From the NCBI GenBank assembly GCA_964020975.1, contig OZ026615.1, positions 28,379,722 through 28,443,721 on the forward strand: a stretch of DNA of 64,000 bases. The letters run 5' to 3'. Below the pieces are notes generated by a model. It ran no database searches and was not told the origin of the DNA. It saw only the letters and a program-made list of their open reading frames with translations. Origin of the DNA: Hermodice carunculata (lineage: Eukaryota; Annelida; Polychaeta; Eunicida; Amphinomidae). The translations under genes were made by a program, and so were the position numbers. Positions 1 to 11,530 of this stretch are shown here, piece after piece (the stretch's first letter is position 1; each line of letters begins with the position of its first letter).

Positions 1-1121
1 TGTGTTTTGTCAACATCCAGAGACAGTTTCTTAGCATTGAAACAAGCTGTTATCAATCTTAAAGTTGCATTGCTGCTACTTTGTATTAAGGTATCAAAGT
101 TGATATCAAAAAACAACAAATTTGTGTCATCTGCAAATAGAAGAATGAGACAATAATTGCAATTGAATGAAAAAACAAAGGATTCTTCAAGCCCGTATTT
201 ATAAAAGAATACATGTATTAAGCACCAATATGCCCAAAAAATTTATAATTACCCTCTGAATAGAGGTAGGTTAACAAAGAAATGCACAGCCTTTTCCATT
301 TTTAAGTACGTGTGTGACGATGGCGGCCGGCTGCCAGTCGACGGTACCAAACTTGGGTCAGGAGTCGAAACTATTTATTGTGCTAGTATTTTAATATTTT
401 CATAATCCTCCGATCTAATGTATCAATTTTCCCTCGTCTCTTTCATTTTATTCAATTCAGGGCACTAAAACCAGTCGATATCTCTTCTTTAGGATACACA
501 AATATGCATGTTCAAATATCGGTTGTTCCCTGCAGTGCGTTCCATTCCGTTCCGGGAAGTACTCTGTCCCGGTCCACATGCACGAGCAAGCAGCCAACAC
601 GTCATCCGCTCCCCGTCGACCTGTCACTTGGGCCAAGCTGAGGCATGCTGTGGCAAGAAACAAATTTTTGGGAATGAAACTGAAAGGGAAATGTGGCCGT
701 GGGCTTAATCAGGGCTGCCATTACTATGTGCACAGGACACAGGCCTTAGCCTTAAAGTTTGAGGGAAAGTGTTTGTTTGTTTGTTTTTGTTTTTAAATTT
801 TGGTTTGTTCCTTTTTTCGCACACATATACCTGTTCAGGTTGAATTGCCAACAAATGGCACCATAGTTATAAGGGTACAAGCCGCGAGGGACCTCCCCAG
901 GCCGCCCGCTCTATCGGCTAACCCTTTGCCGACAGAGCGGGGGCGGGGGTGGGGGTGGGAGGAGGAGGGCGGTGCAGGGGAGGAAGGTTCCTCGGGGTTA
1001 TGATTAGGATACCAGCTGGACACCCAGCAGCACACGCTTTGGAATGTAAAACTCCCGGGATGAAACCATCATATACAATAGTCAATACTGTATTGTACTT
1101 TCACATTATTATTATAGTATA
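1..1121. other. Gene-free stretch at left edge
   Basis: No coding region with recognisable protein similarity is visible on either strand. The DNA is AT-rich except for a G-rich purine tract at about 936-985. Open frames here are short and share no family motif that I can see. Confidence 0.5.
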
Positions 1122-1245
1122 CTTGAAAAGTTACGTGACAAAAGATCAGACTCTAGTCTCTAGTCTAGGCCTAGTTTATGCTAATAATATTAATTAGCAT
1201 AAACTAGGCATATAGTCTGATCTTTTGTCGCGTAACTTTTAAAAA
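1122..1245. repeat. Foldback (MITE-like) inverted repeat
   Basis: The left arm (about 1124-1180) reads GAAAAGTTACGTGACAAAAG then ATCAGACT and later CTAGGCCTAGTTTATGCTAA. The right arm (about 1190-1243) is its near reverse complement, with TTAGCATAAACTAGGC, AGTCTGATCTTTTGTCGCG and TAACTTTT. The arms meet at an AT-rich centre, so the segment can fold into one long imperfect hairpin. This fits a small foldback transposable element; no target duplication was established. Confidence 0.7.
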
Positions 1246-1258
1246 CCTATGGACATTA

Positions 1259-1338
1259 GAGATTCAATCTCGCTCCAAATCTTCATATCAAAACTCAAGA
1301 GATTCAATCTCGCTCCAAATCTTCATATCAAAACTCAA
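1259..1338. repeat. 40-bp tandem duplication
   Basis: Two identical 40-bp copies lie head to tail, each running from GAGATTCAATCTCGC to CATATCAAAACTCAA. Their identity suggests a recent duplication. Confidence 0.85.
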
Positions 1339-1530
1339 GACAACCCTGCTGGGTGTGGACAATGTCCCCGACTTTTTCTCCTACGGGCTTCGTTTTTCTA
1401 ATTATATCTGCTTAACTCAGCTACGGCTAGGCTTCTCCAGGCTTAACTTTGACAGGGCTGTCCAACTGGAGCATTGTAGCAAAATATTGCTACAGTGCAC
1501 TTCAAACTTGCTACAAGTTTTCTAAAAAAT

Positions 1531-1732
1531 AAATGCCGAAAATATATATTTTGTGTTCGGAACGAGCGGGACTCGAACCTGCAACCTTTGGCACCAGTCG
1601 CCTAGCTGAAATGGGAAACGTACATATCCACTCGACCAAATCCCCATTCTTAAAAAGAATGGTTCAATGGAGGTAGTTATGTGCGAGTGCCATATCAACA
1701 CGGTTGTGCAGTACATTTACTGTGTCGGCATT
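1531..1732 (-). mobile_element. tRNA-derived SINE-like element, copy 1
   Basis: On the minus strand an A-box-like TTGGTCGAGTGG is followed by a B-box GGTTCGAGTCC, the internal RNA polymerase III promoter of tRNA-derived SINEs. The acceptor arms do not pair, so this is not a functional tRNA gene. The block is bounded by AAATGCCGA at 1531 and its inverse TCGGCATTT near 1724. Confidence 0.6.
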
Positions 1733-1772
1733 TAATTCCAGAATCGGGGACTTAAATCCACCAGCATTAAGG

Positions 1773-1849
1773 AAATGCCGAAAATATATATTTTGTGTTC
1801 GGAACGAGCGGGACTCAAACCTGCAACCTTTGGCACCAGTCGCCTAGCT
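1773..1849 (-). mobile_element. Truncated second copy of the tRNA-like SINE
   Basis: The sequence from AAATGCCGAAAATATA to CAGTCGCCTAGCT repeats the first part of the neighbouring element almost base for base. It stops abruptly where the A-box side should begin. One B-box base is changed relative to copy 1. Confidence 0.7.
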
Positions 1850-2559
1850 ATATATATTTATTGATTTACTGGCAATAATTACGCTCAGCTTCTATTGTCA
1901 ATAGTGAATAGTATGCCAAGTGTCATTACGTTGTGTATATGCTCAATCTGAGCCTTTCAGTGTCCTATTGACTATTGATATTTGTATATGATGATATCAC
2001 TATTTTCTCATGTATATTTGTATGGTAACATATAGTTTGTAATGTCTTGTGCGTATTGTGTATACATACAATATAACTTATCTAGGGGTTCTCCAGACAC
2101 GCAGACGCACAAAATGATATATACAAGACGCATAGGACGTCAATATAATGTACAAACATGTGACTATGCACTCTGCTAGACATGCTGTAATACAATTAAA
2201 CAACAAAAACAATATTTAACATTCCAATCCAATTAAGAAACATGCATGTATACACGAATATACTTAGTAACAAGCTAATGCAACCTCAGCACAGGGAGCG
2301 ACTGAAGCGGAGGTTATAGCTTGCTGGGCGCGGCCGAAGCGCCCTGGCTGCAAACTCACACTGCCACTGTGGAGCCGCAAGTGCGCCCAGTTGCTCGGGT
2401 GTTCCTTCCGGCCTTGTCATTATCGACCCACCTGTGCAGTGTTGACCCAAATGTGGGAGCATTATGCATGTATTCTTACAGACCTGTTGGATAAACCAAT
2501 GATCTGAGGAATGAATATGGTAGTATCAAAGGTACATACGTTGAACATACAAATACACT
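1850..2559. other. No gene seen
   Basis: Mostly AT-rich DNA without recognisable coding potential. A short GC-rich patch (about 2285-2420) stands out by composition, but I could not assign it to a gene or repeat family. Confidence 0.4.
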
Positions 2560-4130
2560 GCAATGGTATATGCTGGTTTCGAGATACATATATGGGATAA
2601 GATACTACCCAGTTACCATATAAATCGGCGTGTTTCAACAATAAAATTTTGCATTGCTCTGAAAATTACTGTATTGCATTCTTCTGAATGTTCTTTAATC
2701 CCGAACAATAAAATACTACATAGTCTGTCACTTGCAACACGCATTATAAGGTTTGGCTTAACACCAAAGGCTAACAAAGGAGTGATGGTAAGCAGGAGCT
2801 TCTTTCTTTCCTGGACATATTTAGGGCAGTAGAGACAAAAGTGTTTGAAATCCTCAGTTGGGTGGGAGCAGGCACAGGTGGGCTGTTGAATGATATTTAC
2901 TTTTTGGAGATCAAAATAAAGTATAGAGAATCCTAATCGTAACTGGGTTTGACAGATGCTAGCAAATCGCTGACCATGGGAGTAAAAATCTGGAGCAATG
3001 TCGGCCGCTAGCTGAGTGGCTTTGAGTTTCGACTTAAAGATTTGAAGGGAAAGGGAGTTACGGATATCAGTGGGGAGATTATTCCATAGTTTGGTGGCAT
3101 CAGGGAGAAAGGAATTTTCAAACCGTTGGGTTCGGCATTTGATGAGGCGAAGGTTGCTGATAGGCCTATGGCGGAGCGTACGACCATCAATGGCGGGGGT
3201 GCGAGGTGTAAGACCGGGGTATAAAGGTTGGATAGATAGGAAGGAGTTAAGTTAAAATACATTTTGTAGAAAAGGATCAATTTGAAATATTTAATTGCGT
3301 CTACTGGCTAGTGTAGGCCAACCAAGTTCATCTAAGAGTTTGTTATGAGATGTGTGCCTTAGTGTGCCAGTGCATGTTATAGCTGCCTCGTACTGAATCG
3401 ACTCAAGTAAATCACTCAGACCTTGCCCACAATTATCAAAGATAACACAACCATATTCAAGAATTGGCCGAACCATTGAAAAGTATAATCTTTCCAGTGT
3501 TTTTCGGGATAACTTATATTTGAATCTTCGAAGAAGTCCAATGCGCTGGCTGGCTTTGTTTGTGATGCTGTGACATGCGCACGCCAAGATAGATTGTTGG
3601 CTAGAGTAATTCCAAGGTGAGTATGGGTGTCTTCCTCTGGTATGGCGGTACCACCTAGAAGGACAGGGGTATTATGAGGTTTATTGATTTTGGCCGAGAA
3701 AATAACTGAAATGGATTTTATGGCATTAAAAACCATGCGCCATAATTTACCCCAGTGGTAAATAATTGAAAGATTTGTGTTCAAGTGGTGTCCTGAGTCG
3801 GTAGGGTTTTGAACTATCTCAAGTAAACCAGTGTCGTCGGCGAAGATGCGGACATCACCGGTAAACTCATCTACAATATCATTTATACACTCAAGAAATA
3901 ATAAGGGACCCAGAATTGATCCCTGAGGTACGCTGGCCTGAACGGGAAGCCAAGAGGAGGTACGCCCGTGCATAATTACACGTTGAAAGCGGTTTGACAG
4001 GTAGAAGTCCTTCAGATAACCCCAGTTGTCGTAGTTTGAAGAGGAGGCCTACATGTCACACTTTGTCAAAGGCTTTCGAGATATCTAAGAATACCATTCT
4101 GACCTCCTTGGAATTTTCAAGCCCATTGTA
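2560..4130 (-). mobile_element. Decayed LINE, reverse transcriptase and C-terminal region
   Basis: Read right to left, the minus strand shows a non-LTR reverse transcriptase. It begins with a block like VRMVFLDISKAFDKV (about 4070-4130), then VPQGSILGPLLFL and FADDTG (about 3830-3950), then the thumb block RPILEYGCVIFDNC (about 3440). A C-terminal Cys/His block like KHFCLYCPKYVQERK follows at about 2810-2870. The frame changes several times and the endonuclease part is absent, so this is a 5'-truncated dead copy. The motif order resembles the Jockey/CR1 group, and the copy is similar in type to the element at 33.5-35.6 kb. Confidence 0.85.
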
Positions 4131-4406
4131 GATATTGTAACAATGTAAGTACTGTAACTATGGACATCCTGTACCAGAAATGTAAAACAAACCCCATGAT
4201 GACAGGTACATACTCTTCACTATGAAAGTCTCCAAAAATCAAGTTCTATTTTGTTGTCAACCCTGAGTTAATGTTTCAAAATAACGAATCAAGTTTGTGA
4301 TAATTGTGTAAATACTGCCAATTTTTGTCCAAGCGTTCAGGACAGCCAATGACTGACTCCTTGTCCTGTTGTAGGACAGCCGAATTGAGTAATTCAATGA
4401 AATTAA
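4131..4406. other. No gene seen
   Basis: Short AT-rich spacer between two retroelement remnants, with no recognisable motif. Confidence 0.4.
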
Positions 4407-4931
4407 TTAATTCATTCTTTTTTTTACATTCAGTAAATGTGCATTTCTATGCCAGCCTAGAAAGTTTGAAAGATGAAACAGAATGATGCGAAAGATAAAA
4501 TAAGGTAGCAAGACAGGCAAGTCTAAAGTCCTTAAAATTACCGAAACCAAATTTTCTAACAATCTCTGGATATTTACAGCAAAATTTGTAGACGTATATT
4601 TGATCAAAAATACATGTTTGAATCCTGTTGACTCAAGTTTGTTGCAAATAAATTTGGTTCTAGATACAAAGTCCTGAAATTTAGAACCAATACGACCAAA
4701 TATCAAAATTTGAGACAAAAATGTATAATATCCAACAGTTTCTGAAACAGTAGTGTCAGGGAAAGGATAATTAACCACTTCAAAGTTAAACTCATCAATT
4801 TTGTGATAGACTTTAATGTTAAACTTGTCATTTGAGACCCAAATATCCAAGTCCAGGAACATGTCTCTGGTGTGTTCCTGTACTTGAATCGGCCTATATT
4901 TGATTCGCCCTCTGTTTACCAAATTCATCAT
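4407..4931 (-). mobile_element. Retroelement reverse-transcriptase-like fragment, family uncertain
   Basis: A 174-codon open frame contains FLDLDIWV, then KVYHKIDEFNFEVVNYPFPD and SQILIFGRI. From memory this order (FLDL, KxYxKxDxFxF, NFPxxD, SQLxRY) is typical of the part downstream of the reverse-transcriptase active site in an invertebrate retroelement group. I cannot place it firmly among Penelope-like, DIRS-like or other families. It is a partial, fossil copy without the catalytic core. Confidence 0.5.
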
Positions 4932-5071
4932 GCAAAAATGCCTGTCAAACCCAATAACACGAACTGGTTGATAACTTAATGCAATTGTCTAACTGAAACA
5001 CTGGTCCAATTACAGGTAAATGGCTCCCAAATATGTCAGCACAACGAAACCAGGAGCTACTTAGTAATCAT

Positions 5072-5195
5072 ACCTCCCAACACCCCACAGTTTGGAAAGT
5101 TAGACTCCCAGCAGCCCATAGTTTGGAAAGTTAGACTCCCAGCAGCCCATAGTTTGGAAAGTTAAATTCCCAGCAGCCCACAGTTTGGAAAGTGT
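5072..5195. repeat. 31-bp minisatellite, four units
   Basis: GTTTGGAAAGTTAGACTCCC recurs with a strict 31-bp period, with unit starts near 5090, 5121, 5152 and 5183. The middle units are nearly identical and the outer ones differ by a few substitutions. Confidence 0.85.
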
Positions 5196-5590
5196 TGCGG
5201 AGCTTGCGGAACCAGCTAGGTGTAAGTTGTAACGTCAATAAGCAAGGGCTACAGAGTTTGATTTGACTGGGGTGGTGGGAATGGTTTGAGGCAAAAATCC
5301 ACAATATATACAATATTTTCAATCATGTTAAATTCAAACATCATAAAACAAAGCAAAATATATAATAAATCATGGGCGTATTTCTTTTTTTTTGGGGGGG
5401 GGTTAAAAATTGAAATTCATGAGAAAAAAAAATAAGAAAATAAAAAAAAAAAGTTTTAGTGTGCACAGGTAAAATTAAAGCCTGTTCTGTCAGATATCGT
5501 GCAATAATGATCACCAATGGGAAATCCAATTTGCTGGTGCCACCTACCAGGTACATGTAGGACCGTGGTCGATAAGCAGAGTACAACAGG

Positions 5591-5746
<156 letters not shown>

Positions 5747-5850
5747 TGTTGTTATTGTTGTTATAACTACTTCAGCTGTTTACTGTTAAAGGGCACGAAT
5801 TGTTCCACGAAATGTGTCGTATGCACTCATCCATATAAAACATATATGCA

Positions 5851-6428
5851 CGATCTCCCTATTTCTGATAGGCAGAGCCCAAGCGAATTGGGTGACGTGT
5901 ACGACGTGTACTCATTCTTATGGAAGATGAAATAGAGCACATAAATTAAAGGTGTTGATTTTAAAGATATGATAAATTCATAAAATCTAACACAGAAAAT
6001 GATCAAGTTCTTTCATTATTTCACAGCACGGATGCTTAGTACATTAGTTCCCCGAGGCAACAGCGGCAATATAGCTCTTACAAAACTTTTCAGATTCTGT
6101 AAAAGCTAAGTCATCTCTTACACTGCAGTTGAAAATATTTCGTCACTTGTAAACCTTTCCTTTCATGTATTCTAAAACTACTGCTGTATGAGATTTGGTT
6201 TTGTCGGATTTTTCACACATTCGGGAGAAAGCTCTGAAAAAAATTTGCAATTGAAGACAAAAACCAAAATTCAGTTATTTTATCGATTAATGTTCTTATA
6301 CATTGCAAACGATGAAAAAAGATGTATTGTGATGATCGTCCATTCAGGAGTTTTTCAATTAGTGACAAAATTTGTTCACGAGTGTGAATTAGTAAAGCTC
6401 GGATGAATTATCAGAAATAGGAAGATAT
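5851..6428. mobile_element. Candidate TIR element (about 580 bp)
   Basis: ATCTCCCTATTTCTGATA near the left end is matched by TATCAGAAATAGGAAGAT near the right end, inverted repeats of 18 bp with one mismatch. The interior has no transposase-like frame, so this fits a non-autonomous DNA transposon. Target-site duplication is not clear. Confidence 0.55.
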
Positions 6429-6734
6429 CGGAAATAGTAGAGTCGACCATATTTGTTTATATTAAAGTGCGCGGTACATAAATTAGTATTACCTTGTGAG
6501 GTGTATAAACTATTTCCCTATAAACACAATAGTGAGGACATCCCGGGACGTTATCAGCTCTGTGGGACATCAATGTTTTTGCAATGCTAATACCATCATC
6601 CAGTTGTGCAATATTTATGTTCATAGGGACGCTCTGAATTTGAGAGAACTCCACTTAATTGTTTGCAATCAAGTAATAGCCAACTTGTTTAAGTGTATGT
6701 ATCAACTCACACTTTTTTGCTTTTCCTGAAGTTC

Positions 6735-7788
6735 GTTCTGCCTTTTTTCTTTCTTCTTAACCAGTGAATTTGTCCGACACTTTTCTCTGACACTAATATA
6801 CATGGAAACTGCAAACGTGGCATGATTGTATCTCCATCCAAGGAGTCTGGTCTTTTTATGTAAAGGAATGAAGATGTTCAAAATTATGCAAATTAGGAGC
6901 ATTTGAAATTTTCAATCTTGAATATCTTCAAAAGTATAATAGATGCAGATGTCATTCCAGCTTCTACTAGAGGGTTATTGGCCATTGCGCATCTAATGAA
7001 TTTAAAACAAAAGTTGTAGCAATTTAAATTTTGCTAATTAGCGGCATCCGCTATATTAAATCTTGAATATCTTCAAAAGTATTGTAGATAGATATGTAAT
7101 TTCAACTTCTTCTAGAGGGTTATTGACCCTTGCGCATGTAGTGAATATAAAACAAAAGTTATACCAATTTAAATACTGCTAATTAGCGGTGTTCGACATT
7201 TTCAATCTTGAATATCGTCAAAAGTATAATAGATAGAGATGTCATTACAGCTTCTACTAGTGAGTTATTGACCATTGCGCATCTAACGAGTTTAAAACAA
7301 AGTTGTAAGAATTTAAATTACGCTAATTAGCAGCATTTGAAGTTTTAAATCTTGAATATCTCCAAAACTACTGTTTAAGATAAAGATGTCATTTCAGCTT
7401 CCACTGGGGGGGGGGGGGGGTTATTGACCAGTGCGCATGTAATGAATCTAAAACGAAAGTTGTAGCAATTTGAATTATGCTAATTAGCAGTATTCGAAAT
7501 TTTCAATCTTGAATATCTTCAAAACTATAAAGGATAGAGATGTTATTCCAACTTCTACTAGGGGGTTGTTGGCCATTGCGCACCTAATGAATTAAAAAGA
7601 AAAGTTGTAGCAATTTAGATTATGCTTAGTAGCACCATTGTAAATTTTCAATTTTGAATAAGTTCGAAGCTATGATAGATTGAGATGCCATTCCAACTTT
7701 TACTCCTATGTTATGGACTAGTACCCATCAATAAGCTTTGAAGACACACACACTGATTTGCTATGCAGCAAATAATCTTTTCTAGTTC
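6735..7788 (+). mobile_element. Helentron-like non-autonomous element, copy A
   Basis: The 3' end reads GATTTGCT, a short loop, then AGCAAAT, followed within a few bases by CTAG and TT. A hairpin followed by CTRR is the classic Helitron/Helentron 3' terminus. The body (about 6900-7735) is a tandem array of about six diverged units of roughly 148 bp. Each carries CTTGAATATCTTCAAAAG, TTATTGGCCATTGCGCAT and GCTAATTAGC. The 5' part (ACCAGTGAATTTGTCCGAC) matches the 5' part of copy B at about 20 kb. No Rep/helicase is encoded. Central arrays near 150 bp are known from Drosophila DINE-1 and related Helentron-associated elements. Confidence 0.7.
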
Positions 7789-8151
7789 TTTCCTTGAATT
7801 TGCAGGACACAAAAGTGGCTTCCCATCTACACATTCTTGGCACAAAAAACACAGGGCCCAATCTTTTGGAGGTGGACCACTAGCTGAGAAGCCCTCCTAT
7901 TCAAGTATAATAAGTTTACATTGTTTTGAAGCCATTTCACTTGCTAATAATAGCTGGTAATGAACGAGTTTGCATATATTTTCAGTTTTGTTAATATGTG
8001 TAGTTTTTTGCATGTAACAACAAATATTCTAAGATAAATTTGTAAAATGTGAGGGACATTTTATTCCAGGGGTCTGATTTACAATTTGAGAAAGCATCAC
8101 AACAAAACGTTGGCATAAAAAGCTTGAGATCAACAGTCCTGTTAAGACGAT
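7789..8151. other. No gene seen
   Basis: AT-rich spacer between two transposable elements; nothing recognisable. Confidence 0.4.
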
Positions 8152-8322
8152 AGTATAACTTCGGTAACCATTTTTTGTTTTGTGTTCAAAGGAATTGTTT
8201 TTATGTTATTGAATTTTTAAGCATCTGCGATTAACATTAAACCTTGTTCCCTTTTGGAGCCCAAAAAGGAGCATTTCAAATTGGAATAACGCCAAACAAA
8301 AAATGGTTACCTAAGTTACACT
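8152..8322. mobile_element. 171-bp MITE with about 30-bp TIRs
   Basis: The left end AGTATAACTTCGGTAACCAT is mirrored at the right end, whose reverse complement begins AGTGTAACTTAGGTAACCAT. The match continues through a T-rich TTTTTTGTTT stretch. The interior is too short to code. The superfamily is not assigned. Confidence 0.75.
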
Positions 8323-8699
8323 CTTGTCTTTATATAGCCGTTAATTTCATACAGATTCATTTATCCAGTTTTAAATGAGGCTTTTTCAAAATTACCAAGT
8401 CTCGTAAAAATTTGCTTCTGAGATATTCACTGCCAAAGATAACCAAACAGATTTGCTGACATCTGCTCAGGCCATTAAGAAGAATGACTAAATACTAATC
8501 CCTTAAACTCTGTCATAACTTCAAAAACACATCCAATGAGGCTTTGACTGTGAATGGTTATCTAAACATCACCATTAGTGACCACATCTAAGAGCCAATT
8601 AACCTATTCACTCCATTAAGCTTGTACTGACAGGGGGACACTTTTTCATCTTAAAGTTTTGCATGCAAGTAAACATGTTCCAATGAAACTATTTGCCAT

Positions 8700-9253
8700 G
8701 GATAAAGAGTAGTACTTCATCATTCCAAAAGAAACAAAAGTTTCGTTTCACTAATTTGAAGGTCTCAGGTAAGCTCCGGCACCTAAAACCGAAGAACAGC
8801 TGTGGCCATGATAACTTATCTGTCCATCTATTGAAACTGATTAAAATTAAAATACATAAAGCAGTAATTAGCATTATAAATCAAATAATTAACACAGGAA
8901 TTTTTCCAGACTTATCAAACATTACAAAAGTCATACCGATTTGCAAAAACAATGATAATACTGTTTTGAAAATGATAGGCTCATTTCTGTTCTTCCTGCA
9001 AGTTCCAAAATATTTGAATGGGTCATCTTTGACCAGACTTATCAATACTTTAAGACAAAGAATCTCTATTACCGAACTCAATATGGCTTTAGAGAATAAC
9101 ACTCGACTGAACCAGCTGCATATGAATTAACAGACACAATTATGACAGAAATGGATGAAGGAGACATAGAATTGTGACAGAAATGGGCAAAGGAGTTATA
9201 CCTATAAATATGTATCTGGATCCGTCTAAGGCATTTGATATTCTTCCATAATT
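8700..9253 (+). mobile_element. LINE reverse transcriptase fragment
   Basis: The plus frame shows KPKNSCGHDNLSVHLLK, then NTGIFPDLSNITKVIPICK, the N-terminal fingers blocks of a CR1/Jockey-type reverse transcriptase. After a frame change, a block like MYLDPSKAFDI (about 9205-9245) corresponds to the first catalytic Asp motif. The copy then runs into a palindrome. Only this part of the enzyme survives. Confidence 0.8.
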
Positions 9254-9313
9254 ATACTAGAATATCTTACTAGTAAGATATTCTAGTAAGATATTCTAGT
9301 ATAACTATGGAAT
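9242..9313. repeat. Near-perfect palindrome
   Basis: TTCCATAATTATACTAGAAT is answered by ATTCTAGTATAACTATGGAA, around an inner repeat of TAAGATATTCTAG. The adjoining sequence TATGGAATAAGGGACACCA occurs twice (about 9303 and 9355). Confidence 0.8.
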
Positions 9314-9408
9314 AAGGGACACCAGTCTCAAGGAATTTGGAATTGGTTATAGTATATGGAATAAGGGACACCACTTGCTTACCCTAGGCCCACCCCAACA
9401 AAACGTGA

Positions 9409-9430
9409 TATATATATATATATATATATA
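9409..9430. repeat. (TA)n microsatellite
   Basis: Short uninterrupted TA dinucleotide array. Confidence 0.9.
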
Positions 9431-9879
9431 ATTTCAAAACATAACAAAATTTGTGAGCAGGAACGTTAGAATAAACAAACTTACAGAGATTTAATAAATT
9501 TGACCATGTAATACAATTAAGTTTCCTGTGACTGTATTAGACCTTACAAGAATAACAAATGTTTTGATTCTCATAAAATAATCATCTACACTTCTCCGTA
9601 ATGTACATACTTGGGTTTTTTGGGGCATACAAATAAGATATGAATTCTAATATCCATGGGTGCATACAAGTATCACTGTGGGATGCATAAAATGATGCAT
9701 GTTTTGCCTCATGTCCTCCCATAGTCATATATTGAATTCTTATACACTGTTAATATCGATGAGGTTTAAAAAATGCAGAAATGCATGCAACATCATTTGC
9801 TTCATAAGTTTAATACAGATTCCCACAAAATATGATTTGATAAATTTTGGAGCAAATCAAAGCAACAATACGGGAAAAG

Positions 9880-9885
<6 letters not shown>

Positions 9886-9971
<86 letters not shown>
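9886..9971. repeat. (TA)n microsatellite
   Basis: Uninterrupted TA array of over 80 bp. Open frames reading Ile-Tyr repeats across it are artefacts. Confidence 0.95.
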
Positions 9972-9974
<3 letters not shown>

Positions 9975-10844
9975 AGAATTTAAAAAATGCAAAATTTCAC
10001 TAAAGGAACTGAATTTTTTTGTGGCTCTTATCTTTGAATGAAAGTGTATGTTGTAACCTACATCTCCACCAAATTTGGTGCTTTTATCACAAAAGTAACG
10101 TTTCGTCCACAATTTGGTGCTTAGCTGCTGCACTAAGGTTTCCAGTGGTGTTTACAAGCAGATAAGTTGCCATATATTTTTATGCAATGCTAATTTGTTA
10201 ATTTTAAGCTATTCTATTTTGAGCGCTTCCAGTTTCTGAATTACAGTGTTTAAAAGCTTCAGAGGATGGGATTTTTGTGTTTATGTGACATTGGTATATT
10301 TTTTGCCTAAATTACATATCTAAACCCACAATTTCCAAATAAGTACAGAAAAGCCTAGAAGTATTTCCTTATTTTTAAAAGAGAAATTTATGACAGAGGC
10401 TTCACTCAGCCATTCTAAAACTTGTGACCAAAATTGTTATACATCACAATTATAGAGAAAACGTACAATCGTTTCATCAACTGCTTTACAAAATGACTAC
10501 AAAGGAATATCCGTGATTTTCATTTTATATTTCTTGTAATTTAAAAAAATCTGTAAACTTTGAACTGAATGATATGAAGAAATTGTACCCAAATAAATTT
10601 GTGTACAGTTGCCAATAATCGTTATCAATTGTCATATGTAGCTCTTCCACTTATTTTGTGCTGTACAATCTCTTGTAACACCTTGCCTAAAAATACGTTA
10701 TTTTGTTCACATTTTTTTTCAAGCCATTTGCCTTGGTATTGCATGTAATAAGCAATGATACATTAGAGCATTTGTAGGAATATTGGGGTGTCTTGAGTGA
10801 AGACCCATATATTTTATATGGATTGCGAAACAGGTCAAAACTCC
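9972..10844. other. No gene seen
   Basis: AT-rich intergenic DNA with no coding similarity or repeat structure that I recognise. Confidence 0.4.
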
Positions 10845-11035
10845 ATGACACAGATGTTGGTGGATACTTTCCTACCTAATTGCTTGGTGGAGGAAACTGA
10901 AGGATTCGAAGAAAGCCACCATACACAATCAAAGTGGTAGAAACTCTTTCCACTTGCTTCCCCGGCCAGGAGTCGAACCCGGGCCGCAGAGGTGAAAGAC
11001 CCGGTGTGGTGCCGCTCTGCCAACTATGCATCCTT
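10845..11035 (-). mobile_element. tRNA-Glu-derived SINE
   Basis: On the minus strand, TAGTTGGCAGAGCGG (A box) and GGCCCGGGTTCGACTCC (B box) enclose a TTC-like anticodon region, CTTTCACC. These features recall tRNA-Glu. The paired 5' acceptor strand is missing and a roughly 110-bp unrelated tail follows (to about 10845), so this is a SINE copy and not a functional tRNA gene. Confidence 0.75.
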
Positions 11036-11530
11036 CAGGTATCTTGGCAGAAACTCTCAAAATCTGAAAAAGATCCATTTCTATTTATTACAATAGTAAT
11101 AATTCCATTTTGGCACATTTTAAAAATACTTGTATGTTGGATTCGAATACATGAATTCCACTATGTAACCTGCCTCATAATATCATTTATATGTGTTTTC
11201 TTAAAGTTGAATTTACACCAAATAAGTTACAGGCACTTTCCAGAATAGGCTCAGGTTCCTAGCACAACGAGGTATATTGTCGACATACTATGCACATGTT
11301 GGAATAAGTTTTTGGTGTAACTTGTCCACGATAGAGAGCGATAATAAAGAGAAGTTTAGTATGGAGGCCTTTTCTGCCTCCATGGATAGAGTAAGCCTGA
11401 AAGAGTAGGATCTTAACCTCGTGGGAACCAGGGGAAAAACACGCATTAATTACACCTGCATTAGTTCTGGCACACATGCTGTGACCTTGTGAGATATATT
11501 CAGGTCATCCGAAAGAGTTGGCACAAATCT
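11036..11530. other. No gene seen
   Basis: AT-rich spacer without recognisable features. Confidence 0.35.

Noticed and set aside
320-350. GGCCGGC, GTCGAC and GGTACC close together, like a cloning polylinker
   Set aside because: The order and spacing match no common vector I know, and the flanks are ordinary AT-rich genomic DNA.
2563-2832. 89-codon plus-strand frame
   Set aside because: Antisense of the minus-strand LINE C-terminal block.
10961-11035. Functional tRNA-Glu gene
   Set aside because: A and B boxes are present, but the 5' acceptor strand does not pair and a long non-tRNA tail follows, as in a SINE.
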